This document shows, one piece after another, positions 42,830 through 51,853 of a DNA stretch of 64,000 nucleotides. The stretch spans positions 1 through 64,000 of the forward strand of contig CADBKM010000002.1 of NCBI GenBank assembly GCA_902795265.1, given 5' to 3'. Under the pieces are notes generated by a model. The model ran no database searches. It had not been told where the DNA came from and saw only the letters and a program-made list of their open reading frames with translations. The translations under genes and the position numbers were made by a program. How positions within the stretch are numbered: the stretch's first letter is position 1; every line of letters starts with the position of its first letter. This DNA is from an uncultured Eubacteriales bacterium (lineage in GTDB: Bacteria; Bacillota; Clostridia; Peptostreptococcales; Anaerovoracaceae).

Positions 42830-43624
42830 ATGAGCAGCAGGTTGTCATATTACGTATTTCGAATAACAAGGTTTCTGGTACAGGTCTTTTACCCGAAGAC
42901 CGAGTTCATCGGAGCTGAGAACCTGCCAGGCGGCCCTGCCGTCATTGTAGGCAACCACGCCAAGATGAACGCGCCTATCGCCTGCGAGCTTTACTTTCCG
43001 GAGAAGCACCTTACATGGACTGCAGGCGAGATGATGCACTTCAAAGAGGTGCCTGATTACGCTTTCACCGACTTCTGGTCGCATAAGCCGGCATACATAA
43101 GATGGTTTTTCAGGCTCCTTTCATATCTCATAACACCGTTTGCGGTCTCGATCTTCAACAACGCGGACTGTATAGGTGTTTATCACGACACAAGGGTAAT
43201 GGGAACTTTCAGAGCCAGCGTGCGGGCCCTTCACGAAGGCACAAGGGTGGTAATACTCCCTGAGCACAATGTGCCTTACAACAACATCGTCTGTGACTTT
43301 CAGGAAAGATTCGTCGATGTGGCACGCATGTACTACAAAAGATATAAACAGGAGATCAGCTTTGTACCTATGTACACAGCGCCTGATCTTCACAGGGTAT
43401 ACCTTGGCAAACCCGTCAGATTTGACAGCAGCGCTCCTATCGAAGAGGAGCGCGAGCGCATCTGCCGTGAAATGAAGGACAGAATAACAAGGATGGCACG
43501 CTCGCTTCCTGAGCACACAGTGGTGCCTTACCCTAATATTCCGAAGAGTGAATACCCTTCAAATAAAGCTGTCACTAAGGAGTTCAGTTCAAATGGATTA
43601 TTTGATACGGAGGCTTGGGCTTAG
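42830..43624 (+). CDS. PlsC-like (LPLAT) acyltransferase with altered active site
   Basis: 264 aa. It looks like a lysophosphatidate acyltransferase-type membrane protein: GPAVIVGNHAKMNAP matches motif I and VVILPEHNVPYNN sits where FPEGTRS (motif III) is expected. In motif I the H-x4-D catalytic pair reads H-AKMN-A, so the Asp is missing. Hydrophobic stretches at about 25-40 and 85-105 suit membrane association. The ATG follows GTGGAG and begins one base after the previous stop. It overlaps the next gene by 32 bases, so all three are tightly coupled. Confidence 0.75.
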   Translation: MSSRLSYYVFRITRFLVQVFYPKTEFIGAENLPGGPAVIVGNHAKMNAPIACELYFPEKHLTWTAGEMMHFKEVPDYAFTDFWSHKPAYIRWFFRLLSYLITPFAVSIFNNADCIGVYHDTRVMGTFRASVRALHEGTRVVILPEHNVPYNNIVCDFQERFVDVARMYYKRYKQEISFVPMYTAPDLHRVYLGKPVRFDSSAPIEEERERICREMKDRITRMARSLPEHTVVPYPNIPKSEYPSNKAVTKEFSSNGLFDTEAWA

Positions 43625-44282
43625 AAAGCCCGTCAGAGATTACCGCAAGTTCCGAATCTCTGCGATCAACGAGCCTAAATACGAGCATCTTAAGCTGCTG
43701 AGCGGCTGGCTCATATATTTCGCGCTGTATTTCATCACCGAGAATCTCATACCTGTATCGGCATGCCACGTGGTGCACTCAGCTGTAGACGATATAATAC
43801 CGTTCAACGAGTATTTTCTCATATTCTACTGCTCGTGGTACGCGCTGATAGTAATATCTCTCGGTTATTTCCTTCTCTACGATATCCGGAGGTTCAAGGA
43901 GCTGCAGGTATTCATCATGATCACTCAGGCTGTAGCGATGGCGGTGTACATAATATACCCGTCAGTGCAGATGCTCAGACCCGATGTGATGCCTCACGAT
44001 AACTTCCTCTGCGGCCTTATGAGCTTCATATACATGTTCGACACTCCTACAGGAGTCTGCCCTTCGCTGCATGTAGCCTACTCGCTCGGAATAGCCACGG
44101 TATGGTGCAAATACGAGCGCGCACCGAAGTGGTGGAAAGCCGTCGTGGTTGTTCAGGTCTTCATGATCTGCCTGTCGGTAATGTTCGTAAAGCAGCATTC
44201 ATTCATCGATGTCATGGCGGCCATACCGCTCGGCATACTCGCATACATACTCGTATACGGAAAACACTCCATAATCCAGTAA
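43593..44282 (+). CDS. PAP2-superfamily (inositolphosphorylceramide synthase-like) membrane protein
   Basis: 229 aa with about six helices. It has the PSLH motif (CPSLHVAYSLGI) and a downstream H-x3-D (KQHSFIDVMAAI) that together form the PAP2 phosphate site; the pattern is nearer to the Aur1/IPC-synthase branch than to classical PSGH phosphatases. It may transfer or remove a phospho-head group of a lipid. AAGGAG lies nine bases before the ATG, inside the end of the PlsC-like gene. With its two neighbours it suggests a small lipid-modifying system regulated by TetR. Confidence 0.8.
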   Translation: MDYLIRRLGLRKPVRDYRKFRISAINEPKYEHLKLLSGWLIYFALYFITENLIPVSACHVVHSAVDDIIPFNEYFLIFYCSWYALIVISLGYFLLYDIRRFKELQVFIMITQAVAMAVYIIYPSVQMLRPDVMPHDNFLCGLMSFIYMFDTPTGVCPSLHVAYSLGIATVWCKYERAPKWWKAVVVVQVFMICLSVMFVKQHSFIDVMAAIPLGILAYILVYGKHSIIQ

Positions 44283-44285
44283 GAG

Positions 44286-44311
44286 TGAGTCAGGGGACGT
44301 ACCCTGACTCA
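44286..44311. repeat. REP-like palindrome, copy 1
   Basis: A 26-nt inverted repeat: TGAGTCAGGG, a GACGTA centre, CCCTGACTCA. Copies also occur at 51823-51850 and 53355-53380, always between genes. It resembles the REP palindromes mobilised by RAYT transposases, of which none is in this window. It may also act as a transcript end for the PAP2 gene. Confidence 0.65.
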
Positions 44312-44340
44312 TCTAATCCAATTAACCTTGTGCCGCAATC

Positions 44341-44370
44341 TTGCAGAAAATGCGATGATTGCGGTATTAT
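44341..44370 (+). promoter_or_regulatory. Promoter giving a probably leaderless transcript
   Basis: TTGCAG (44341-44346), 18-bp spacer, TATTAT (44365-44370). The expected start is about seven bases after the -10 box, at the ATG at 44377 itself, and no ribosome site precedes that ATG. Confidence 0.5.
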
Positions 44371-44376
44371 TATGCT

Positions 44377-45261
44377 ATGAAAATGACTGATTTACTTGAA
44401 AAAGATAAAGATAAGCTGCTCACCGAACTTTCGGCAGCAGGCACGGCCGAAAAAGCCGTGAAAGTGCTCGAAAACGAGATTGACAAGCTTCTTCTGAAGC
44501 ACAACGAGCACTGTGAGAGCGACCGTGAAAGAGAGTCCGCCGCATACATGATGCAGGCGGTCAGGCTTTCGCTGCCTCTGATCGACTCCAACGGTACCAT
44601 CAAAGTCTGGGAGCGCGGCGGCCGGCTCGAAGGCGATGACAGCGGCTCGTTCAAGGTATCGTTCCTGGTGCTGCTCATACTGGGCATTGCTCTCTGCGTG
44701 TTCGGCTTCGGTCCTCTTATGATGGAGGCCTACACCGGCGTGGCAGAGAACGCGCGCGACCAGGTGCTGCTTCACGGCGGTGCTACTGTAGTCGGTCTCA
44801 TCTCGCTGTACTTCTCAGGCTATATGTACAGCCGTCCTAAGAAGCGCGGCAAGGCAGAGTATCAGGTGGATATACGCATCGACTCCGAGCGCATCTACCG
44901 CAGCTTCCGCACAGCTCTTCTGTCGGTCGATCAGGCCATAGAAGAGATCCGCGCGTCGGAGCGCTGGAAAGAGCGTGAAAAAGCAGGCAGCATTGACGGA
45001 AGAGCCGTCACGCCGTCCGAGCTCGAGCTCTTCTCCGACCTTCTGGCAGCCGCATACAGCGGCGACGCCGAGTACGCGCTCGAAAAGATAGAACAGATAG
45101 AGTTCTTCCTGCACAGACAACAGATCGAGGTCGTAGACTACAGCAAGGAGACCGAAAAGTACTTCGATCTCATGCCGGGAAGCAAGGCTGCGACCATAAG
45201 GCCGGCACTTGTAGCTCAGGGCGGGCTGCTCAAAAAGGGTCTGGCCTCATCAGGCAGATAG
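44377..45261 (+). CDS. Two-helix membrane protein paired with an Hsp70-like ATPase
   Basis: 294 aa. A charged helical N-terminus (1-70), two membrane helices (about 94-114 and 131-150), then a soluble C-terminal half of about 140 residues with helices rich in Glu and Arg (SERIYRSFRTALLSVDQAIEEI, YALEKIEQIEFFLHRQ). I do not recognise the family. It is followed 20 nt later by the Hsp70-like gene and almost certainly works with it. The ATG has no ribosome site and coincides with the predicted transcription start. Confidence 0.72.
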   Translation: MKMTDLLEKDKDKLLTELSAAGTAEKAVKVLENEIDKLLLKHNEHCESDRERESAAYMMQAVRLSLPLIDSNGTIKVWERGGRLEGDDSGSFKVSFLVLLILGIALCVFGFGPLMMEAYTGVAENARDQVLLHGGATVVGLISLYFSGYMYSRPKKRGKAEYQVDIRIDSERIYRSFRTALLSVDQAIEEIRASERWKEREKAGSIDGRAVTPSELELFSDLLAAAYSGDAEYALEKIEQIEFFLHRQQIEVVDYSKETEKYFDLMPGSKAATIRPALVAQGGLLKKGLASSGR

Positions 45262-45281
45262 ATTTATAGAAAGGCTCTGTA

Positions 45282-47195
45282 ATGGATCGTTTTTTCGGAT
45301 TTGACCTCGGCGATGCCGAAAGCGCAGTCGCCAGATTAAGTAAAGAAGACCAGGTAGTGCCTGAAATGCTCACCGTTGTCGGTGAGCAGAGTTTTATTAC
45401 GGCATATGCGCAGACTTCCTCCGGTGAGCTCATCATCGGCGAGAAGGCCTGCTATGCCGATAATGTCATGAAGCGCAAGATCCGCTTCAAAAGCAGGTTC
45501 CTGACCGACCGCTCAAGCGCGGCAGATGTCAAGAGCTTCGCGGCCGGCGTTCTGGGCGAGCTCTACGGAAACGGCGACCTCATCAAGAACGAGGACTGCT
45601 CCTTCTACATCGGCTGCCCTGCCGGCTGGAACAAAAACACCAGAGAGCATTACCGCGAGATATTCGAGGGCGCGGGCTATCCGCCAGCAAAGATAATATC
45701 TGAGTCAAGAGCCGCGATGGTAAGCGCATGCCAGTCCAAGCATCTGCAGATCGGTGTCGACATCCTGTCGAAGCCTGTTCTGGTAGTCGACATAGGCTCA
45801 TCGACGACCGACTTCGCTTACATCATGGGCGGAAAGGAAGTCGAGATGCAGACGGCCGGTGAGGTCGTTCTCGGCGGCGGCATCATGGATGAGATACTCC
45901 TGATGGAGTCTGTTGAGGCCTCGGGCTTTTCCCGCAAAAAGATCCAGGGAGTCCTTGACGCAAGCGACGCCTGGAAGAACTACGCGGAGTTTGCAGCCCG
46001 CAGGCTCAAAGAGAAGTACTTCTCTGATGAAGATTACTGGGCCACCCACGAGTGCAAAGAGACTGTAGTCATGCACTACGACCGCACGGTCAAGCTGACA
46101 CTTCGCATGAACGGCTCCATTGCGAAGCAGCTCGTTGACAGACGGGTTCCTTCCCTCGGCAACCGCTCATGGAAAAAAGTGTTCATCGCGTCGCTCAAAG
46201 ATGTCAGAGAAAACATCTCGGGCCAACAGCCTGAGCTGATATTTCTGACAGGCGGAGTCAGCAAGCTGGCAGCTATCAGAGACTGGTGCAGCGAGGTATT
46301 CCCTGAATCAGTCATAATATCCGCCTCAGACCCTGAGTTCTCCGTAGCCAGGGGCCTTGCATACTGCGGGCGCATCGACGAAGACATCAAGGAGTTCAGA
46401 GAAGATCTCGACAAGCTGGTCAAATCGACGGTTATCGAAGATATAGTCGAAAAGCACATTCCGTTCCTCTACAAGGACGCTGTCGATTGCCTGGTGGATC
46501 CTATCATCGAGCAGGTGGCCATGCCTATATTCGACAGGTGGAGAGACGGAGAGATCCAGAAGCTCGCCGACACTGACGAACTCCTGCAGGGAGAAGTCAC
46601 CGAATTCCTGAGAAAAGACGAGACGAGAGAGCTCCTGGCCGGGCCGATCACATCATGGCTCAAGCCGGTGATCGAAGAGCTCGAGTCGCACACTGTGCCT
46701 ATCTGCATCAAGCACAGAGTGCCGTACACAGCGCTGAGCCTCCGCTCATACCTCTCCGCTTCAGATATCGACATCAAGGTCGACGCCAAGAACATATTCG
46801 CGGTCGAAGAGATGACATTCCTGATCGACTCCATAGTCACCGCACTCGTCGCAATCCTTATATCAGCGATCGACATAATCCCGTTCATGGCAGGCCCTGA
46901 AGGCGTGCTGATCGGTATAATCGCGTCGGCTGTCGTGCTCATACTCGGCAAAGACAAGATGCAGGAGAAGCTGCTCACGGCAGATATCCCTAAAACGATG
47001 CGCAAGCTGGTTCCGAAGAATACATTCAGGATGCGCATGGACAGCATCAGCAAAGATGTCAAGGAGACCTTCTACGAGAGCCTCGAAAAAGAAAAGAACG
47101 ACGAGATCACCAAGCGCATGGTCGAAGATATATCAGGTCAGATAGAGCATACTCTCGTCAAGATGGCCGAAGTGGTAGAGATACCGCTCGGATAA
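45282..47195 (+). CDS. Membrane-anchored Hsp70/actin-fold ATPase
   Basis: 637 aa. The N-terminal ~370 residues have the actin/Hsp70 nucleotide-binding fold: phosphate-1 GFDLGDAES (6-14), phosphate-2 VVDIGSSTTDFAY (about 167) and adenosine motif LTGGVSKLAAIRDW (about 322). DnaK's first-loop Thr pair is replaced by DAE. There is no beta-sandwich substrate domain. Instead a helical region (about 370-505) leads to two membrane helices (about 512-560) and a further helical tail. The layout suggests an Hsp70-type ATPase acting on or in the membrane; the helix-hairpin-helix end recalls dynamin-like proteins but that is only an analogy. It follows the two-helix membrane protein and ends at a strong terminator. 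Confidence 0.78.
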   Translation: MDRFFGFDLGDAESAVARLSKEDQVVPEMLTVVGEQSFITAYAQTSSGELIIGEKACYADNVMKRKIRFKSRFLTDRSSAADVKSFAAGVLGELYGNGDLIKNEDCSFYIGCPAGWNKNTREHYREIFEGAGYPPAKIISESRAAMVSACQSKHLQIGVDILSKPVLVVDIGSSTTDFAYIMGGKEVEMQTAGEVVLGGGIMDEILLMESVEASGFSRKKIQGVLDASDAWKNYAEFAARRLKEKYFSDEDYWATHECKETVVMHYDRTVKLTLRMNGSIAKQLVDRRVPSLGNRSWKKVFIASLKDVRENISGQQPELIFLTGGVSKLAAIRDWCSEVFPESVIISASDPEFSVARGLAYCGRIDEDIKEFREDLDKLVKSTVIEDIVEKHIPFLYKDAVDCLVDPIIEQVAMPIFDRWRDGEIQKLADTDELLQGEVTEFLRKDETRELLAGPITSWLKPVIEELESHTVPICIKHRVPYTALSLRSYLSASDIDIKVDAKNIFAVEEMTFLIDSIVTALVAILISAIDIIPFMAGPEGVLIGIIASAVVLILGKDKMQEKLLTADIPKTMRKLVPKNTFRMRMDSISKDVKETFYESLEKEKNDEITKRMVEDISGQIEHTLVKMAEVVEIPLG

Positions 47196-47212
47196 CAAGG
47201 TCAATAAAAAAC

Positions 47213-47241
47213 AGCGAACAGCCGCGGCTGTTCGCTATTTT
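47213..47241. terminator. Bidirectional terminator
   Basis: A 24-nt perfect palindrome (AGCGAACAGC, CGCG, GCTGTTCGCT) has ATTTTT on the plus side and GTTTTTTATT on the minus side. It ends the Hsp70-like gene and the convergent dsdA gene. Confidence 0.92.
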
Positions 47242-47249
47242 TGTGTCTT

Positions 47250-48599
47250 TTATTCCATGTAAGTGTTCATGTATTTGTCCCAGATCTCGTCCGGTACGAG
47301 CCTTCCGCCTGTCGCCCAGCATACCTGAGTCGCATTGGCGAGCTTTTCGGCTGTGAGGCCGTGCTTTTCGAGATAAGCCTTGCCGGCGTCGAGTTTCGTC
47401 AGGTTGAGAGGGCCTGTGAAAGCAGCGCAGCTCGAAGGCTCTATGAAGATGTCTTCAGTCTCCTTGAGCATCCTCATATAGTCGAAGAGTACCGCGTCGC
47501 GTACCGTGAAGTCTCCGGACAGCTGGTTTCTGCAGAGCCTGGTGACGAGTCCCGAAGGGCTTGCGCATGCGAGCCCGTCAGCAGCCGACATGCCGCTCAG
47601 GCCGAAGTCGCTGACGTTTGCCTCGTTATACTTGCCCGAAGCCATTCCTATCAGCACAGACGGGAACAGCGTAGGTTCGCAGAAGAAGATGTGCACGTCG
47701 TCTTTGAACTGGCGCTTGAATCCGTAGCAGACTCCGCCCGGAGCTCCGCCTACTCCGCATGGCACGTAGATTATCATCGGATGCTCGCTGTCGACCGTAA
47801 CGCCCTTATCTTCGAGCTGCTTTTTCATTCTTCCGGCGGCTACTGCATAGCCGAGGAAGAGCGGCAGCGAATACTCGTCGTCAACGAAGTAGCTCGACGG
47901 GTCGAGGTCTGAGAGCCTGCGGCCCTCGCTTACTGCCTTTGAGTAATCCTCTTCATACTCTATTACTTCGACGCCCTTGCTGCGGAGCATATCTTTCTTC
48001 CACTGCCTTGCGTCTGCGGACATGTGGACTTTTACCTTGAATCCGAGAAAGGCGCTCATGATTCCTATCGACAGTCCGAGGTTGCCGGTGGAGCCGACCT
48101 GCACGGTGTGCTTTCCGAAGAACTCCTTCATGTCGTCATCGGCAAATCTCTCATAGTTGTCATCTTCGGTGATCAGCCCTGCTTCGAGCGCGAGGTCTTC
48201 GGCATGCTTCAGCACCTCGTAGATGCCGCCTCTGGCCTTGACCGAGCCGGCGATCGGCAGATGGCTGTCCATCTTGAGCATGAACCTTCCGGGTATCTCA
48301 GAGCCGTATTTCTCTTCGAGCGCTTTCTGCATCGCAGGTATGTCTGCGAGAGGAGATTCGATGAGGCCGTTATCTTCCGCAGTCTCAGGGAAGCACTTCT
48401 TTATATATGGCGCAAACTTGTGCAGTCTTCTCTCGGCGTCCGCGATGTCTTCGTCTGTCACGACCAGCTGGCACAGCGAATCGGTCATTTCAAACGGAAG
48501 GAGCTTGTCGTTGATCCAGAGAGTCTCGGTCTGCTCAGCTATGTCCCTGAAGACCTGATCCTTTTCGATCATCTCTTTTGCGTAGTCCTTAATGCTCAT
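47250..48599 (-). CDS. dsdA: D-serine dehydratase (D-serine ammonia-lyase)
   Basis: 449 aa fold-type-II PLP enzyme that deaminates D-serine to pyruvate and ammonia. Seen: the PLP-lysine motif HLPIAGSVKARGG near 115, the VGSTGNLGLSIG segment, and the glycine loop VPCGVGGAPGG near 285. Length and sequence follow the DsdA subgroup. AAGGAGG precedes the ATG. It lies 13 nt after the carboxylesterase gene on the same strand. Confidence 0.93.
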   Translation of the reverse strand: MSIKDYAKEMIEKDQVFRDIAEQTETLWINDKLLPFEMTDSLCQLVVTDEDIADAERRLHKFAPYIKKCFPETAEDNGLIESPLADIPAMQKALEEKYGSEIPGRFMLKMDSHLPIAGSVKARGGIYEVLKHAEDLALEAGLITEDDNYERFADDDMKEFFGKHTVQVGSTGNLGLSIGIMSAFLGFKVKVHMSADARQWKKDMLRSKGVEVIEYEEDYSKAVSEGRRLSDLDPSSYFVDDEYSLPLFLGYAVAAGRMKKQLEDKGVTVDSEHPMIIYVPCGVGGAPGGVCYGFKRQFKDDVHIFFCEPTLFPSVLIGMASGKYNEANVSDFGLSGMSAADGLACASPSGLVTRLCRNQLSGDFTVRDAVLFDYMRMLKETEDIFIEPSSCAAFTGPLNLTKLDAGKAYLEKHGLTAEKLANATQVCWATGGRLVPDEIWDKYMNTYME

Positions 48600-48612
48600 A
48601 TACCCTCCTTAT

Positions 48613-49944
48613 TTACATAGGTCCCTTATCTCTGAAAATAGCGCGGTCCATCTTTCTGCGGATCCTTATCGGAGAGATCGTGTCCGTTGTTCTGTCGCAG
48701 AAATGCCTGAACGACATGTTCCTGCGGCTTACATGCTGCCAGTACGGCAGTCCGTCTCCGTTCGGGGTCTGGTAGCGCACGAAGTTAGCGACATAGTGCA
48801 CCATCTGGTCTTTAAGATCGTAGTCTATGCGCTCGAACGGGCGCCAGCACTTATCCATGTTTCCGAACATGTACCAAAGGTCAGAGCCGTGGAACGCCTT
48901 GAAGCTGTTGCCCGGAAGCTCACGGTCGAACAGGTATCCGTAGACAGGAGCTCTTCCGTGCCTTACGTGCTTCATGGCCCAGCCTATTGTCATGTCGTAG
49001 ATGATATACGGCATGAAGTCCTGCGAGGTGACTCCGACTATCATAGGCACGTCGAGGTATGCCCTTTTGCGTATGACGCGCTGCGGCAGATCGGGGATTA
49101 TAACTCCGTCGATGCCCGGCTGCACGGCCTGGAAGCTCCAGTTGTCTCTGGACTCCTCATACCACGCGTTCCAGATTACGTCGGCAGGGAGTTTTCTGAA
49201 CTCCTCTGTAGTCTCCACGCCCGCGCGTCTTCTCACGCCTGCCCAGAACGGCAGCGACTGTTCCCTGGTCCACGGTTTCGTGAAGATCGGTACCGCTCCG
49301 GCTCCCGACATAAGCACCGCCCCTTTTACGATGCCCTTAAGCGTCTGCGAGTACATGAGGTTCATGATGGACATGGCTCCGGCAGACTGCCCCATTATGG
49401 TGATGCGGTCAGGATCGCCTCCGAAATCTGCTATATGCTCGTGTATCCACTTGATACCGAAGACCATGTCGTGCAGACCGTAGTTACCGCACTCGTAAAG
49501 CGAGAACACATTCAGGCGGTATCCGAGCGACACGAACACTACATCGTGCTTCGCGTACTCGGTGCACGTGCCGTAAGGCAGCTCGCCCACTGTGCCTGTT
49601 TCGAAACCGCCGCCGTGAATGAATACCAGCACAGGGTCCTTCTTTGCGCCCTCTCTCGTGATGATATTCATCGTCATCGGTGATTCAGCGAAGCAGAACT
49701 CCTGATCGCTGCGGAACTCATTGTGGTAGAAGGCGTCAGGCCCCGACGATTCGTCCCTGAACGTCAGATACTGATAGCAGTCTATCTCTCCCGAAGTCGC
49801 GTCGAGCACATCCCACTTTGGGTAAGGCTTCGGAAGCTCGAAGCGCTCAGTCACCGCGTATGGTATGCCCCTGTACATGCATACGCCGTCATTTACTGTT
49901 CCTATTACTCTCCCAAGACCCGTATTGATCTCTGTTTTTTTCAT
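48613..49944 (-). CDS. Type-B carboxylesterase/lipase-family hydrolase
   Basis: 443 aa alpha/beta hydrolase. The oxyanion motif HGGGFETG, nucleophile elbow GQSAGA and a late FHGSDL that carries the catalytic His are present; the acidic residue is probably in the VTSQDFMPY segment. There is no signal peptide, so it is cytoplasmic. The substrate ester is unknown. Shorter than typical 500-residue members. It lies between an aconitase-X pair and dsdA. Confidence 0.85.
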   Translation of the reverse strand: MKKTEINTGLGRVIGTVNDGVCMYRGIPYAVTERFELPKPYPKWDVLDATSGEIDCYQYLTFRDESSGPDAFYHNEFRSDQEFCFAESPMTMNIITREGAKKDPVLVFIHGGGFETGTVGELPYGTCTEYAKHDVVFVSLGYRLNVFSLYECGNYGLHDMVFGIKWIHEHIADFGGDPDRITIMGQSAGAMSIMNLMYSQTLKGIVKGAVLMSGAGAVPIFTKPWTREQSLPFWAGVRRRAGVETTEEFRKLPADVIWNAWYEESRDNWSFQAVQPGIDGVIIPDLPQRVIRKRAYLDVPMIVGVTSQDFMPYIIYDMTIGWAMKHVRHGRAPVYGYLFDRELPGNSFKAFHGSDLWYMFGNMDKCWRPFERIDYDLKDQMVHYVANFVRYQTPNGDGLPYWQHVSRRNMSFRHFCDRTTDTISPIRIRRKMDRAIFRDKGPM

Positions 49945-50031
49945 CTCTCTGTGCTGCCGTATCCTGCCGCAAATTTCCTCCGCCCGCTGTCAGGCTCGCG
50001 TCCGGGATATTTGCTGCGTGCGGCTCATTAT

Positions 50032-50490
50032 TTAAAATGGATCGCTAACTAATACTTTTCCGTCTTCCTGAATGATGATATTCATGCCGTCTTTGACGTA
50101 GTCGAGGAACTCGTCTCCGAGCGAATCGACTACCGGCATCTTAGACTGTGCACCCTCGAGCCACACGTCAGCCAGAACCGCGCCGGCAGCCGCAAGTGAA
50201 TCGATCGGGTTCGAGAAGAGCATCGCTGCAGGCTGGCGGCCCATCGAGCATGCGCAGTACAGAACGAGTCCGCCTGTTGTGGAGCCGATGGTCTGAGGCA
50301 GGCACAGAGCCTTGCCGGCCATCTGCTTTCCGTAGAGGTCAGGATTGTTCTGGTCGCCGCATGTCGCCTTCTTGTCGCCGAACTGCAGGGCTTTCTGGAA
50401 TGAGGCGAGAGTATTGAGTCCGTTATGCGATACGAGCGCCTCGGCGGAAACCCTGCCCGGCGCGACTACGCGTCCCTGAAAAGTCTTCAT
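50032..50490 (-). CDS. Aconitase X small (swivel) subunit, DUF126-like
   Basis: 152 aa. The GRVVAPGRVSAEALVS start and the IGSTTGGLVLY motif match the swivel-domain subunit of AcnX. AcnX enzymes are [Fe-S] dehydratases; known activities are cis-3-hydroxy-L-proline dehydratase in bacteria and mevalonate-5-phosphate dehydratase in archaea. The ATG overlaps the large-subunit stop (TAATG). Confidence 0.87.
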   Translation of the reverse strand: MKTFQGRVVAPGRVSAEALVSHNGLNTLASFQKALQFGDKKATCGDQNNPDLYGKQMAGKALCLPQTIGSTTGGLVLYCACSMGRQPAAMLFSNPIDSLAAAGAVLADVWLEGAQSKMPVVDSLGDEFLDYVKDGMNIIIQEDGKVLVSDPF

Positions 50491-51788
50491 TATGCTCTGC
50501 CTCCTTTCCTGTTCTGAGTGATCTGCTCAAGTATCTCGTCATCCGTGTAGTAGCGGGCAGACGTGTATGTTCTGAGCTTGTTGCTCGAAGTGATGACAGG
50601 CATCTTCTCGCTTAGCGGATTGTTCATGTACATGAGCGGGCAGATATATGATGTGATGACTCCCGTTGCCTTGAGTCTGTCGGCATACGGAGTCTTCGCG
50701 AACGCTTCGAGCACATCAGGAGCCGCGGTGAATACGGTCGGTACCGAAACCTTGCCGGCACCGCTCTTTGCCAGACCGGCCTCCACCTTGTCTGTCCAGT
50801 CCTTGAGCTGCTGCAGGCTCATGTGCGGGCAGCCCATGAAGCAGAGCTTAGGCGCAGCGTCCTTGTCCTTCCAGATCACAGGATACTCATTGTAGACTCT
50901 CTCGAGCTCGGCATCGTCGATCACGTATGTCTTCGCGCCTTCCTTTATGAGATCTTTTCCGTATTTAGCCGCTTCAGGAGTCAGCCCGTCGATGTGATAG
51001 AGGCCGACAGCTCCGTTCGAAGCAGTGGCAGCTCCGAAGTCCTTGAGGTATGTGCATGCCTCGTCGTCGAGCTCATTGCCGATCCACTTATCGAGGCCGA
51101 TGACGTAAGGAACATCCTCCATCACCTTCATGCCGATCGCGGATCCGAGCAGCTGGGCTTCAGGCTTTTTGCTGGTCTTTATTTCGACGATCCAGTCAGC
51201 CTTGCGGCCCTCATCTGTAAGGAGTCCGAACTTAGGGACATATCCGATGACCGAGCCCATCAGGTCGATGATTCCGGAGTTGCGGTTGCATCTTGCTCCG
51301 AGTACGGAGTTGGCATATACGACAGCCGATGACTCAGACCAGCTGAGGATCTCACCGAATCCCGGCTTGTTGCCTACTTCATCCATATAGCAGGTGCATG
51401 TGAATGCGTTGTCCGAGAGCAGGCCCAGGTCTGCAAGCTGTTTCTCGTAATCCTTCTGCCTGCTGTACATGAACAGCTTGAACACTACATCCTGCGCGAA
51501 GCTGCTCGGAACGTTCTTGTCGAGCGGCTTAGGGTCTACGGTGAACTTCTGTCCCGACGGAGCGCCCGCTTCAAGCAGTTTGTCCATCAGTTCGTAGACC
51601 GGCCCGAGAGCCTTGAGTCCGAACGAGGTAACAAGGTGATTGAACTTGCTGCTGATAGGCACCATCTCGGTCGCGCCGAAGAGTTCGCCGTATCTGACGA
51701 GCGATTCCATGACCTTGGCAAGGGTCTCGCCCTTTGAGCCTTCGAGGATCGCTCTCTGCTCATCGGTAAGTTTTACTTTGTAGTCCAA
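50490..51788 (-). CDS. Aconitase X large (catalytic) subunit, DUF521-like
   Basis: 432 aa. The Cys set expected for the iron-sulfur cluster is visible in ARCNRNSG, FMGCPHMS and SYICPLMYMNNP, and ESSAVVYANSVLGARCNRNSG matches the AcnX signature. It works with the small subunit encoded right after it. In this setting (D-serine dehydratase, dipeptidase) a role in hydroxyproline or other amino-acid breakdown is plausible, but the substrate is not fixed by the sequence. The start is TTG with AAGGAG nine bases upstream. Confidence 0.87.
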   Translation of the reverse strand: MDYKVKLTDEQRAILEGSKGETLAKVMESLVRYGELFGATEMVPISSKFNHLVTSFGLKALGPVYELMDKLLEAGAPSGQKFTVDPKPLDKNVPSSFAQDVVFKLFMYSRQKDYEKQLADLGLLSDNAFTCTCYMDEVGNKPGFGEILSWSESSAVVYANSVLGARCNRNSGIIDLMGSVIGYVPKFGLLTDEGRKADWIVEIKTSKKPEAQLLGSAIGMKVMEDVPYVIGLDKWIGNELDDEACTYLKDFGAATASNGAVGLYHIDGLTPEAAKYGKDLIKEGAKTYVIDDAELERVYNEYPVIWKDKDAAPKLCFMGCPHMSLQQLKDWTDKVEAGLAKSGAGKVSVPTVFTAAPDVLEAFAKTPYADRLKATGVITSYICPLMYMNNPLSEKMPVITSSNKLRTYTSARYYTDDEILEQITQNRKGGRA

Positions 51789-51822
51789 TTAGCTCATCTC
51801 CTTTCGTTGTTTTGAATCGGTT

Positions 51823-51850
51823 TGAATCAGGGGACGTACCCGGTGACTCA
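51823..51850. repeat. REP-like palindrome, copy 2
   Basis: TGAATCAGGGGACGTACC followed by CGGTGACTCA, a degenerate version of the 26-nt palindrome at 44286-44311, in the gap between the dipeptidase and AcnX genes. It is preceded by a short direct repeat of TTTGAATC. Confidence 0.55.
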
Positions 51851-51853
51851 TTT

